The translations under genes and the position numbers were made by a program. The notes beneath the pieces are model-generated. The model made no database searches and was not told the DNA's origin. It saw nothing but the letters and a program-made list of their open reading frames with translations. A stretch of 7,307 nucleotides of DNA, from assembly GCA_021783175.1 (NCBI GenBank), contig JAJXUF010000148.1, positions 1 to 7,307 of the forward strand, written 5' to 3'. The stretch comes from Pseudomonadota bacterium (GTDB lineage: Bacteria > Pseudomonadota > Gammaproteobacteria > Acidiferrobacterales > UBA6901). This document shows, in pieces, positions 1 to 6,617 of this stretch; position 1 is the stretch's first letter, and each line of letters begins with the position of its first letter.

Positions 1-149
1 CAATGTACCAGCGCCTGCGCGTGGAACATCCCTATATTGCGGTAAATCTGCTTGAGCATGCGATCATCAGCCTCGATCACCTGTTCCGCAGTCTTTCGAG
101 CGACGTCGCCACCTTTTCGCACTACATCTACGGCGTGGGCAAAAAATAG
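1..149 (+). CDS. C-terminal fragment of a truncated protein, possibly a cyclic-nucleotide-binding-domain protein
   Basis: An open frame enters from the left edge and ends at TAG 147-149. It gives 48 complete residues from the ATG at position 3, ending in YIYGVGKK. That ATG is probably an internal methionine, because no ribosome-binding site can be seen with so little sequence upstream. The stretch around EHPYIAVNLLEHAI, followed by a regular amphipathic helix, resembles the helix that closes CRP-like cyclic-nucleotide-binding domains (pattern: EHP, small hydrophobic, LL). This is inference from a short tail and could be wrong. The gene converges with ubiX; the two stop codons are 18 nt apart, and no hairpin terminator is visible between them. 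Confidence 0.5.
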   Translation, partial: MYQRLRVEHPYIAVNLLEHAIISLDHLFRSLSSDVATFSHYIYGVGKK

Positions 150-167
150 AGTGCTGCCAACCGGTCT

Positions 168-803
168 CTAGGCGCCCTTGTTTGCCGCCCAGGGTGGAAC
201 CAACCTTTGTTCCACACCCAAATGCTCGAGCACTCGCGCAACTACGAAATCCACCAGGTCTTCAACGCGGCGTGGATGGTGATAGAAACCCGGGCTGGCC
301 GGGAGAATCACGACGCCTAAGCGCGCAAGCTTGAGCATGTTCTCCAGATGAATTGCCGACAATGGCATTTCGCGCGGCACAAGTATTAACTTGCGCTGCT
401 CTTTCAGGGCCACATCGGCTGCGCGCTCGATGAGGTTGTCGCTCGCTCCGCTGGCGATCGCCGACAGCGTTCCGCTGGTACACGGACACACGACCATTGA
501 CCCCGGGGCACTGGAGCCGCTGGCCGGAGGCGAATACCACTGGTCCCGCCCAAGAACATGAAGCTGGCCCTCGCGCGCCTGATAACGGTCGGATAGATAA
601 ACCTGCATTTCCGCGGGGCGCCCGGGCAGTTGCAGATCGGTTTCCTCGGCAATGACCATTAGACCGGGCGCTGACACCATAAGATAGACTGTCTTGCCGG
701 CGGCGAGCAGACACTCCAGCAGACGTAGTCCGTATGCGGCGCCAGATGCGCCGGTGAGCGCAAGGGCAACAGCATTGGAAGGCGATGTCGTTGGCTGGTC
801 CAT
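168..803 (-). CDS. ubiX: Flavin prenyltransferase UbiX
   Basis: UbiX joins a dimethylallyl group to reduced FMN, making the prenylated flavin cofactor of the decarboxylase UbiD. In proteobacteria this supports decarboxylation of the polyprenyl-hydroxybenzoate intermediate of ubiquinone synthesis. The 211-residue product shows the family landmarks in order: a Rossmann-like flavin-binding start with TGASGA at residues 17-22; the conserved block CPCTSGTLSAIASG (106-119) running into SDNLIERAADVALKE; LVPREMPLS (141-149) followed by IHLENML; and PASPGFYHHP (168-177). Bacterial UbiX is usually about 190-200 residues, so this is full length with a slightly longer N-terminus. It is the last gene of a minus-strand operon: its ATG lies 5 nt after the mpl stop, with only a weak Shine-Dalgarno, which suggests translational coupling. 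No ubiD gene is in the window. Confidence 0.95.
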   Translation of the reverse strand: MDQPTTSPSNAVALALTGASGAAYGLRLLECLLAAGKTVYLMVSAPGLMVIAEETDLQLPGRPAEMQVYLSDRYQAREGQLHVLGRDQWYSPPASGSSAPGSMVVCPCTSGTLSAIASGASDNLIERAADVALKEQRKLILVPREMPLSAIHLENMLKLARLGVVILPASPGFYHHPRRVEDLVDFVVARVLEHLGVEQRLVPPWAANKGA

Positions 804-808
804 TTCAG

Positions 809-2194
809 TTACCGGGCAAGCCGCTCCAATAGGCGCTGATGCAGGTTTTCGAAACTCCCGTTGCTCATGATCAGCACATGATCGCCCGTCCGGGCGTCTG
901 CTGCCAGGGCATCAAGGATGGCGTCGACCGAACTGAACACGCCAGCGCGCGTAGCGCCCTTGGCGTCGGCAGGCGGCGCAGTGCGATTAAACTCAGCAGC
1001 CACCAGACCAAGATCCCATTTTAGGTCAGGTGATTGATACAGCAAGACCCTGTCGGCTTTTGCCAGTGCCGGTGCGAGCTGGTCTCGGTGAACCCCAAGG
1101 CGCATCGTGTTGGAGCGCGATTCCAGAACTGCGACGAGCCGCTGTGTTCCAATGCGCGCGCGCAAGGCGCCAATGGTTGCGGCAATAGCGGTAGGGTGAT
1201 GCGCGAAATCATCATATACGGTCACGCCTGCCGCGGTGCCGCGCACCTCAAGCCGACGTTTGACGTTGCGGAATTCGGCCAGCGCGGAAATTGCGGTTGT
1301 TGGAGGCACGCCGGCGTGACGTGCGGCTGCAATTGCCGCCAGCGCATTATGCACATTGTGCAGGCCCAGCAGCGGCCAGGTCACTATGCCTTGTTCCGCA
1401 TCCTTTAGCCGAACCTGAAAACGACTACCATCGTTTTCCAACAGGCGTGCGTTCCAGCCGTGCGGACAGGCGAATTGTTCCACTGGTGTCCAGCAGCCGA
1501 GCGCGAGCGCAGCCTGCAGATTCCGGTCCTCGCCGTTCACAACCAGCAGCCCCGCGCCCGGTACGGTACGCACCAAGTGATGGAACTGCAGCTTGATTGC
1601 ATCAAGATCGGGGAAGATGTCCGCGTGATCATACTCCAGGTTGTTCAGGATTGCGGTGCGCGGCCGGTAATGAACGAACTTTGAGCGCTTGTCAAAAAAC
1701 GCGGTGTCATATTCGTCTGCTTCGATGACGAAGAAAGGCAAATTGCCGAGGCGCGCCGAGCGGCCGAAGTTCTCGGGAACCCCTCCGACCAGAAATCCCG
1801 GTGCGAGCCCAGCGTATTCCAGTATCCAGGCCAGCATGCTGGTGGTGGTGGTCTTGCCATGAGTCCCCGCAACTGCCAATACCCAGCGGCCCCCCAGAAC
1901 CGAGTCAGCAAGCCATTGGGCACCGGAGGTATAGCGCAAGCCCTGATCGAGCACCGCCTCGACTTCCGGATTGCCGCGCGACAATGCATTGCCGATGATC
2001 ACCAGATCCGGTCCTGTCCGAAGATTTTCGGCTTTATAACCTTCGAAAATCTCGATGTTGTGGTTGGCGAGCTGGGAGCTCATGGGCGGGTAGACCTTGG
2101 CGTCAGAACCCGTGACGCGGTAGCCAAGTTCGCGCGCAAGTAGCGCGACTCCGCCCATAAAGGTTCCGCCTATACCCAAAATATGAATGTGCAT
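809..2194 (-). CDS. mpl: UDP-N-acetylmuramate:L-alanyl-gamma-D-glutamyl-meso-diaminopimelate ligase (murein peptide ligase)
   Basis: Mpl is a cytoplasmic ATP-dependent ligase of peptidoglycan recycling. It joins the salvaged tripeptide L-Ala-D-Glu-meso-DAP to UDP-MurNAc. The 461-residue product has the three-domain Mur-ligase layout. The N-terminal nucleotide-binding motif is HILGIGGTFMGG (4-15), with the Mpl-type TFMGG. The ATP-binding P-loop is GTHGKTTTT (110-118). Further signatures are EADEYDTAFFDKRSKF (158-173), LNNLEYDHADIF (183-194), GLHNVHNALAA (277-287) and the C-terminal YDDFAHHPTA (327-336). EADEYDTAFFDK and the HHPTA block mark it as Mpl rather than MurC. Length matches the roughly 455-465 residues usual for the family. 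The start MHIHILGIGG was chosen because the family begins directly with this beta strand. The frame stays open upstream to 2785, but that part overlaps another gene and has no Mpl-like sequence. The start overlaps the preceding stop as TAATG. Confidence 0.96.
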   Translation of the reverse strand: MHIHILGIGGTFMGGVALLARELGYRVTGSDAKVYPPMSSQLANHNIEIFEGYKAENLRTGPDLVIIGNALSRGNPEVEAVLDQGLRYTSGAQWLADSVLGGRWVLAVAGTHGKTTTTSMLAWILEYAGLAPGFLVGGVPENFGRSARLGNLPFFVIEADEYDTAFFDKRSKFVHYRPRTAILNNLEYDHADIFPDLDAIKLQFHHLVRTVPGAGLLVVNGEDRNLQAALALGCWTPVEQFACPHGWNARLLENDGSRFQVRLKDAEQGIVTWPLLGLHNVHNALAAIAAARHAGVPPTTAISALAEFRNVKRRLEVRGTAAGVTVYDDFAHHPTAIAATIGALRARIGTQRLVAVLESRSNTMRLGVHRDQLAPALAKADRVLLYQSPDLKWDLGLVAAEFNRTAPPADAKGATRAGVFSSVDAILDALAADARTGDHVLIMSNGSFENLHQRLLERLAR

Positions 2195-2709
2195 TAGGGC
2201 ATGCCCGGAATCGGTAGCAAAAGCACCAGCGCGATGCCGGAAATCAGCAGACAGGCAAGGGTCACCAAGACGCTTCGACCCACGGGCAGTTCCAAGGCGT
2301 GATGCAGCACATTGCTCATGATCGCCACGAACCACACCGTCATTGCCGCGCCGAACATCAGTGTCCAGTGGTTTCCTGCCGCTGTACCCGGGGGGATAAC
2401 GAAAGTGAATACAGGCAAGGCAATCAGGTTCATTAGGGTACCCGCCGCATACAGCGGGGAAATCGTCTGCATCCAGCGCTCCGGGTGGCGACGAATTTGC
2501 AGCGCGCCCCATACCACAGCGCCCAGCAATCCAGCCTGCGTGGCGGCAAAAAGCAGGCGCATGGCGACGTTCGGGTGCAAATTGTCCATCAAAAAATCGC
2601 TCAGGACTGATAACAGTGCTGTCTGCCACACCAATGACGGAGAAGCGGGTAAATCCTGGGGCTTTCCACGCAAAAGGCAGATGTCTAGGAGAATTTGAAT
2701 TGTCGGCAT
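2194..2709 (-). CDS. Uncharacterised multi-spanning inner-membrane protein
   Basis: This encodes a 171-residue hydrophobic protein. I do not recognise a named family with confidence, although the N-terminal pattern LLRGKPQDLPAS (12-23) looks familiar from unnamed proteobacterial membrane proteins. Predicted membrane segments lie at about residues 52-72, 84-105, 115-137 and 145-166, with a weaker one at 24-40. A basic loop, RRHPER (73-78), follows the first strong segment. The size and four-to-five-helix layout are loosely reminiscent of small Yip1-type proteins, but no motif proves that. Its TAA stop shares one base with the mpl start codon (TAATG), strong evidence that the two are translated from one message. 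The start lies 29 nt after the upstream lipoprotein stop and has no strong Shine-Dalgarno, so the exact start is less certain than the frame. Function is unknown; the context suggests an envelope-related role. Confidence 0.8.
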   Translation of the reverse strand: MPTIQILLDICLLRGKPQDLPASPSLVWQTALLSVLSDFLMDNLHPNVAMRLLFAATQAGLLGAVVWGALQIRRHPERWMQTISPLYAAGTLMNLIALPVFTFVIPPGTAAGNHWTLMFGAAMTVWFVAIMSNVLHHALELPVGRSVLVTLACLLISGIALVLLLPIPGMP

Positions 2710-2738
2710 GGTGCGCGCAAGTGAAGTAAGGTGGTAGT

Positions 2739-3158
2739 TTATTCCGCCTGCACCGCCGTGACCAGCCAGCCGCGAGTTGCCACATCTTTCAGCTCAACGT
2801 GGAATCTAATTGCACTGCGACGCACTGCGGGTTGATTGTTGGGCGTAACAAGCACCGTTACCTCACGGCCTGATGCTCCGTGGACACGGACCGGTCCGAT
2901 GCCGAAATCTTGCCTTTGCCCCTGTCGCTGCAGGGTACGCAGATAATCGAGAGCAACCTGCGTTGACACCCCATGAACAACCGATTGTGGATCCGCGCCT
3001 TCCGGCACATCGGCAAGACCGCGCAACTGCTGAGCATCGCCCGGATCGGTGACAAGCACTTTAAGAAATTGCGTGGCCCGGCTTTCTGGCGCATTGCTGA
3101 AAAAGCTGCATGCGCTTAGCAGCAGCAAGCAGCCCACGACCATGAATGCCCTGTTCAA
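2739..3158 (-). CDS. Small outer-membrane-type lipoprotein of unknown function (probable TTG start)
   Basis: From the TTG at 3158 this gives a 139-residue protein starting MNRAFMVVGCLLLLSAC. It has a short basic N-region (Arg3), a hydrophobic core and a lipobox LSAC whose Cys17 would be lipidated. Ser18 follows the cysteine, so there is no Asp retention signal and outer-membrane sorting is inferred. The mature part is mixed alpha/beta-looking, with a C-terminal section (about 105-139) rich in alternating hydrophobic and polar residues. I do not recognise the family. The TTG is preferred because GGAGG sits 7 nt upstream and a promoter lies just beyond. The ATG at 3143 (MVVGC) is an alternative but would leave the signal peptide without a basic residue. 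The ATG at 3194 falls inside the predicted -10 box. The open frame continues to 3350, but that part overlaps divergent rnd. It is the first gene of the operon leading to mpl and ubiX. Confidence 0.75.
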   Translation of the reverse strand: MNRAFMVVGCLLLLSACSFFSNAPESRATQFLKVLVTDPGDAQQLRGLADVPEGADPQSVVHGVSTQVALDYLRTLQRQGQRQDFGIGPVRVHGASGREVTVLVTPNNQPAVRRSAIRFHVELKDVATRGWLVTAVQAE

Positions 3159-3165
3159 ACCGCGG

Positions 3166-3170
3166 CCTCC
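3166..3170 (-). promoter_or_regulatory. Shine-Dalgarno deciding the TTG start of the lipoprotein gene
   Basis: On the minus strand this reads GGAGG, followed by 7 nt and then the TTG at 3158. It is the strongest ribosome-binding site near this gene, and the main reason for choosing the TTG over the ATG 15 nt further in. That ATG has only a weaker AGGG, 5 nt upstream. Confidence 0.65.
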
Positions 3171-3189
3171 GCACACCAGAAACTGCAAA

Positions 3190-3195
3190 ATCATA
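3190..3195 (-). promoter_or_regulatory. Extended -10 promoter element for the lipoprotein-mpl-ubiX operon
   Basis: On the minus strand the sequence is TGCTATGAT: a TATGAT hexamer (one mismatch to TATAAT) preceded by the TGn of an extended -10 element. No good -35 hexamer lies 17 bp further upstream, which fits extended -10 promoters. The predicted transcript start is near 3183, leaving a leader of about 25 nt with the GGAGG and TTG start properly placed. This is pattern recognition only; no experimental start site is known to me. Confidence 0.5.
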
Positions 3196-3215
3196 GCACG
3201 AGCGGCAGCAGGCCG

Positions 3216-3234
3216 CGGCGTAAGAGTTACGCCG
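3216..3234. repeat. Perfect 8-bp inverted repeat in the divergent promoter region
   Basis: The arms CGGCGTAA and TTACGCCG are exact reverse complements, separated by GAG. The element lies 21 nt before the rnd start codon. On the other strand it touches the position expected for the -35 of the lipoprotein operon. It could be a regulator-binding site, or a stem-loop in the rnd leader. A 3-nt loop is short but possible in RNA. No poly-T follows, so it is not a classical terminator. Confidence 0.6.
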
Positions 3235-3255
3235 TCAATCTGATAGACTTGTTCA

Positions 3256-4425
3256 ATGTCTGCCCGACTTGTCGAATCACAAGCTGATCTGCTGGAAGTC
3301 TGCGCACAATTCCGAAGCCAGGAATGGATTGCGCTCGATACCGAGTTCATGCGTGAACGTACCTACTATGCGCAACTGTGCCTGGTGCAGATTGCCGTGC
3401 CCGGGTTCATAGCATGCATTGACCCGTTGCGCGTAGGCGATGTTGCTCCACTGCTCGACCTGATATTTGACACAAATATTCTAAAGGTCATGCATGCGGC
3501 GCGTCAGGACCTGGAGGTATTTTACGACCTGCGGCGAAGGAACCCGGGGCAAGCGGTGGATAGCGCAGCCGAGACAGGGCTGGTTCCTCGTCCTGTTTTT
3601 GATACTCAGATAGCTGCAGCGTGCTTGGGCTATGACGATCAAATCGGATATGCCGCTCTCGTGAAGGAGATATCGGGCGTCGTTCTGGACAAGACGCACA
3701 CCCGAACGGACTGGTCGGCAAGGCCGCTGAAGGCTGAGCAGTTGAGTTACGCGGCGGACGATGTGCGCTATTTGTGCGACGTTTATTTGCACCTGGCCGC
3801 CAGTCTCGCCGAGTCCGGCCGCAGCGAATGGCCGCGTGCCGATTTTGCGCGCCTGACGGACCCGCAACTTTACGAAAATGATCCGCGCAAGGCTTGGCAA
3901 AGAATAGGGGCAGGCGAACGGCTGGGGCGCCGTGGGCAAGCGATCTTGCGGGAATTGGCGGAGTGGCGCGAAAACACTGCGCAGACCAGCAATTTGCCAC
4001 GCAATTGGGTAATGCGCGATGCGGAAATGATTGAACTCGCACGCAGCGAGCCGCGCGACATTGCCGAACTCGCTGCGGTATCGGGAATTGGTGACCGCGC
4101 TCGCCAAAAATGGGGTGGGCAGATACTTAGTGTGATTGCGACCGGCGGCAACGCTTCCGGTGAAGCGATTTGGCAAACTGCGCCTGTTCTCTCGCCGGAC
4201 CAGATGGAACTATGTCGACGCATGGCCAAGGAGGTTGATCGTATCGCGCACGAGCAACGCGTAAGCTCGGCGCTGCTAGGCACCCGGCGCGAGATTCAGC
4301 GGCTTGTCCTGGGCGAACCAGACGTCCGCCTGTTGCAAGGTTGGAGACGTGAGCTTGTGGGCAACACACTATTGTCAATGCTGGCGGCGCGCTCGGCGCG
4401 TGTTTCACCTTCCGCGCACGATTGA
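3256..4425 (+). CDS. rnd: Ribonuclease D
   Basis: RNase D is a 3'-5' exoribonuclease that trims the 3' ends of tRNA precursors and other small stable RNAs in the cytoplasm. The 389-residue product carries the complete DEDDy exonuclease core. ExoI is LDTEF with Asp28 and Glu30; ExoII is HAARQDLEVF with Asp85; ExoIII is YAADD with Tyr165 and Asp169. The signature FDTQIAA (115-121) and DKTHTRTDWSARPL (145-158) are typical of RNase D. An HRDC domain spans roughly 212-295, with LPRNWVMRD and the VSGIG turn, and a second, more degenerate C-terminal helical domain follows. Length is close to the E. coli enzyme (about 375). The region between Asp85 and FDTQ carries about 14 extra residues relative to E. 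coli RNase D as I recall it. No strong Shine-Dalgarno precedes the ATG; the start is supported mainly by the conserved QADLLEVC region close behind it. Confidence 0.95.
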   Translation: MSARLVESQADLLEVCAQFRSQEWIALDTEFMRERTYYAQLCLVQIAVPGFIACIDPLRVGDVAPLLDLIFDTNILKVMHAARQDLEVFYDLRRRNPGQAVDSAAETGLVPRPVFDTQIAAACLGYDDQIGYAALVKEISGVVLDKTHTRTDWSARPLKAEQLSYAADDVRYLCDVYLHLAASLAESGRSEWPRADFARLTDPQLYENDPRKAWQRIGAGERLGRRGQAILRELAEWRENTAQTSNLPRNWVMRDAEMIELARSEPRDIAELAAVSGIGDRARQKWGGQILSVIATGGNASGEAIWQTAPVLSPDQMELCRRMAKEVDRIAHEQRVSSALLGTRREIQRLVLGEPDVRLLQGWRRELVGNTLLSMLAARSARVSPSAHD

Positions 4426-4511
4426 GGAGCGGCTTGAAACGGCTGATGATCTGTGCGGCGCGGTGGAATTCAAATGATTGGAATCGGACATCGCATGCCA
4501 GGTAGCGTTGC

Positions 4512-5381
4512 ATGACGCGGACGACTGCGGCGAAAACTATAATTTTCACTCTGCTGCTGACGCTCGGCGGCGGATCTCTGGTCATTGTCGCGCATCGCCA
4601 CCGGCGACAGACGCTTACTTGCGTCATCGGTGATGCTGCCGCGCGCGCCGCAGCTGTGGTGCCCGCTTCGCTCGCCAATCGCTATTTCGACGCTGCACGG
4701 ATCCAGTTTGGAGTGGGGACGGCGGCAATTGGTGGATGGACAAGCCTGGGCGATGCAGTGGTCGTTGGCGGCCAGGCGTGGCTGCGCACTACTTATGGCG
4801 CTTCGCCCAATTACTATGCATTAGTGAACAATCGCTATTTTCAATCCAACTACCTTGCCTATGTCCCACTGGGAGTCCGGCCAATCAAACGGATTAACGT
4901 GCAAGCGGGGACTTCAGCAGGACGCCTATTGCAGGAACTGGCCAGGCTCTATCCCGGCGGTGTTATGGTCGCGGGCTATGTACAAATGCAGACGCTGCGC
5001 ACGATCGCCATCGCCGAACCGGCTTTCAACGGTCTGCCGATTGCGACGCATACACCGTTCTACTACACCGAGCCCATGGAGACAGCCCGCAACACCTGGG
5101 TTTACCTTGTTGGGATCACGGCGCGACTTACCCTGGCCCGCTGGTCCATGGATGGCGCGGCGCTCAGGAGACTTGTTCCGCAAGCACAAATGCAAGACGT
5201 CGATGGGCTTGTTGATGTCTTGCGATTGCACGAGATGCCGACGAACACGCAGGCTCCGCCCACCGTCCAACAGGCTGCCACCATTGGACAGTTGGTCGGC
5301 AGCGCGACGCTCGCTCGCGGCGAGCTAAGCTTGTATCCGGTTCAGCGCATTGCGCGGTGCGCTGATGCGTATGTGCGCTGA
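4512..5381 (+). CDS. Uncharacterised N-terminally membrane-anchored protein
   Basis: This gives a 289-residue protein that I do not recognise. Residues 9-27 form one strongly hydrophobic segment, bordered by R3 and K8 before it and HRHRR (28-32) after it. There is no obvious signal-peptidase site or lipobox, so an uncleaved signal anchor is the best reading. The body contains a Tyr/Asn-rich stretch (about 95-117), a block ending in PLGVRPIKR (119-127), and a segment AGTSAGRLLQELARLYPGG (132-150) that looks like a folded alpha/beta domain. Only the N-terminus and perhaps 191-208 could cross the membrane. Codon choice resembles the neighbouring genes, and overlapping frames look less protein-like. 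AGG lies 9 nt before the ATG, a modest ribosome-binding site. It sits 86 nt after rnd in the same direction and converges with mltA (21 nt between stops), so co-transcription with rnd is plausible. Confidence 0.75.
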   Translation: MTRTTAAKTIIFTLLLTLGGGSLVIVAHRHRRQTLTCVIGDAAARAAAVVPASLANRYFDAARIQFGVGTAAIGGWTSLGDAVVVGGQAWLRTTYGASPNYYALVNNRYFQSNYLAYVPLGVRPIKRINVQAGTSAGRLLQELARLYPGGVMVAGYVQMQTLRTIAIAEPAFNGLPIATHTPFYYTEPMETARNTWVYLVGITARLTLARWSMDGAALRRLVPQAQMQDVDGLVDVLRLHEMPTNTQAPPTVQQAATIGQLVGSATLARGELSLYPVQRIARCADAYVR

Positions 5382-5402
5382 AGGTCCGACGCGCCAGTTC
5401 GT

Positions 5403-6557
5403 TCAGGGATTGGGCAACAGCACATATAGACGGCCCGGCTGTTTCATCGCGCCCGCCGACTGTTCGGCCGCGCTACCGCGGCCGAAAAACAGATCGGCTC
5501 TCACATCGCCCTTGATAGCCCCGCCAGTATCTTGAGCCATCACCAAACGCTGGTAGGGGTGCGTGTCACCCGGTAGGGTGGTATCGATCCAGACCGGCAT
5601 CCCTAGCGGAATATCCGCGGAATCAACCGCAATGCTGCGCTGTGGAGTCAAGGGCACCTGGAGCGAACCAATGGGCCCGGGGAGGCTGGAATCGCGCAAG
5701 CGAAAAAATACGTAACTCGGATTGCTGTTGAGAACCGATTCCGCCTGATCGGGGTGCGCGGCCAGCCACTGCCGGATGGTTTCAAGTGTCACGGCATCGG
5801 GCTTCAATGCGCCCATCTGCACCAGACGCTGCCCGATGGCCTGATACGGATAACCGTTTTGATCCGCGTAACCGACCGCTATTAAACTTCCGTCGGTGAG
5901 TCGTACCAGGCCTGAACCTTGAATTTGCAGCATGAACAAGGCGACTGGGTCGTCGACCCAAAGCAGTTCCTGGCCCTGCAGCGGCGCGGAGGAATCACCA
6001 ATCTGCCTGCGACTGAAATACGGTACCACACGATCGCCATCGAGCCGCCCGCGCAACAGTTTTCCCCGCAATTGCGGATAGAGCGAGCCAAGATCTATGG
6101 TCACGAGGTTGTCGGGCCGCCGGTACAGCGGGAATCTGAAGCGGGCGTCCGGCGTAAGGCTGCCGTTAAGCACAGGCTCGTAATAACCGGTAATGAGACC
6201 TTCGCGCTGGCCGTCCGGTCCATACATCTCGTGAGCACGAAAATGCTGCTCGAAGAATTGGCGCGCGGTGGCATCGTCGGGCACTGGAGGCAGCGCCTGG
6301 GCGGCCAGACAAATAGGTACCCATGCCGCGTCGCGAGCTGGCAGCTTGGCACAACCGTTGAGCAAAGCCGGCCATGCCTTTGCCTGGTGATCGGCTTCCC
6401 ACCCTGGCAGTTCCGACCACGCCACTTGCGGGCCGATCCCAGCCGGTGGTGGAAACAACCAGCTGCATGCCGTCAGCACCGCGGCAACGCCGAGCGCCAA
6501 CAGCGCCCGGATGGTGCTATTAGATACCCGCGGTTTCCCAATACCCAGAGCGTTCAT
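5403..6557 (-). CDS. mltA: Membrane-bound lytic murein transglycosylase A (lipoprotein)
   Basis: MltA is an outer-membrane lipoprotein. It cleaves the MurNAc-GlcNAc bond of peptidoglycan with formation of 1,6-anhydromuropeptides, acting on the periplasmic side. The 384-residue product begins with a lipoprotein signal peptide with lipobox LTAC (Cys31; next residue Ser, so outer-membrane sorting is inferred). The MltA domain shows LITGYYEPVL (121-130), FPLYRRP (142-148) and LLWVDDPVALFMLQIQGSG (198-216), with VGYADQNGYPY (228-238) after it. The C-terminal 3D domain has DIPLGMPVWID (315-325) and AQDTGGAIKGD (341-351). Asp343 corresponds to the catalytic Asp of E. coli MltA, and Asp351 and Asp355 complete the three aspartates. 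All key residues appear intact. AGGAG lies 6 nt before the ATG, fixing the start. No hairpin terminator is evident in the short gap to the convergent gene. Confidence 0.96.
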   Translation of the reverse strand: MNALGIGKPRVSNSTIRALLALGVAAVLTACSWLFPPPAGIGPQVAWSELPGWEADHQAKAWPALLNGCAKLPARDAAWVPICLAAQALPPVPDDATARQFFEQHFRAHEMYGPDGQREGLITGYYEPVLNGSLTPDARFRFPLYRRPDNLVTIDLGSLYPQLRGKLLRGRLDGDRVVPYFSRRQIGDSSAPLQGQELLWVDDPVALFMLQIQGSGLVRLTDGSLIAVGYADQNGYPYQAIGQRLVQMGALKPDAVTLETIRQWLAAHPDQAESVLNSNPSYVFFRLRDSSLPGPIGSLQVPLTPQRSIAVDSADIPLGMPVWIDTTLPGDTHPYQRLVMAQDTGGAIKGDVRADLFFGRGSAAEQSAGAMKQPGRLYVLLPNP

Positions 6558-6563
6558 GACTGA

Positions 6564-6568
6564 CTCCT
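6564..6568 (-). promoter_or_regulatory. Shine-Dalgarno of mltA
   Basis: On the minus strand this reads AGGAG with 6 nt to the ATG at 6557. Near-ideal spacing supports the chosen mltA start and its full-length lipoprotein signal peptide. Confidence 0.75.
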
Positions 6569-6617
6569 GTGGCCATGCGCGGTTTCTATCACGACATGGC
6601 CAAGATCACCAAACGCG

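Noticed and set aside
2195..2785. In-frame upstream extension of mpl by about 197 codons
   Set aside because: It overlaps the membrane-protein gene in another frame, contains no Mur-ligase sequence, and the family starts at MHIHILGIGG.
3159..3350. In-frame upstream extension of the lipoprotein gene
   Set aside because: It runs antisense into the conserved N-terminus of rnd, would bury the lipoprotein signal peptide, and covers the predicted promoter.
3481..4283. Long antisense frames opposite rnd (up to 231 codons)
   Set aside because: These are shadow frames of a conserved gene in G+C-rich DNA; the peptides show no recognisable domain and no convincing ribosome-binding site.
4855..5328. 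157-codon frame overlapping the anchored protein in another plus-strand frame
   Set aside because: It is rich in Arg, Cys and Ser from frame-shifted reading of G+C-rich codons, while the 289-codon frame is longer, has a proper N-terminal anchor and fills the interval between rnd and mltA.
5382..5402. Bidirectional terminator between the convergent anchored-protein gene and mltA
   Set aside because: The 21-nt gap contains no inverted repeat and no T-run on either strand.
5919..6563. 214-codon plus-strand frame opposite mltA
   Set aside because: mltA is unambiguous with intact catalytic motifs; the opposing frame has no family features and ends at the mltA start region.
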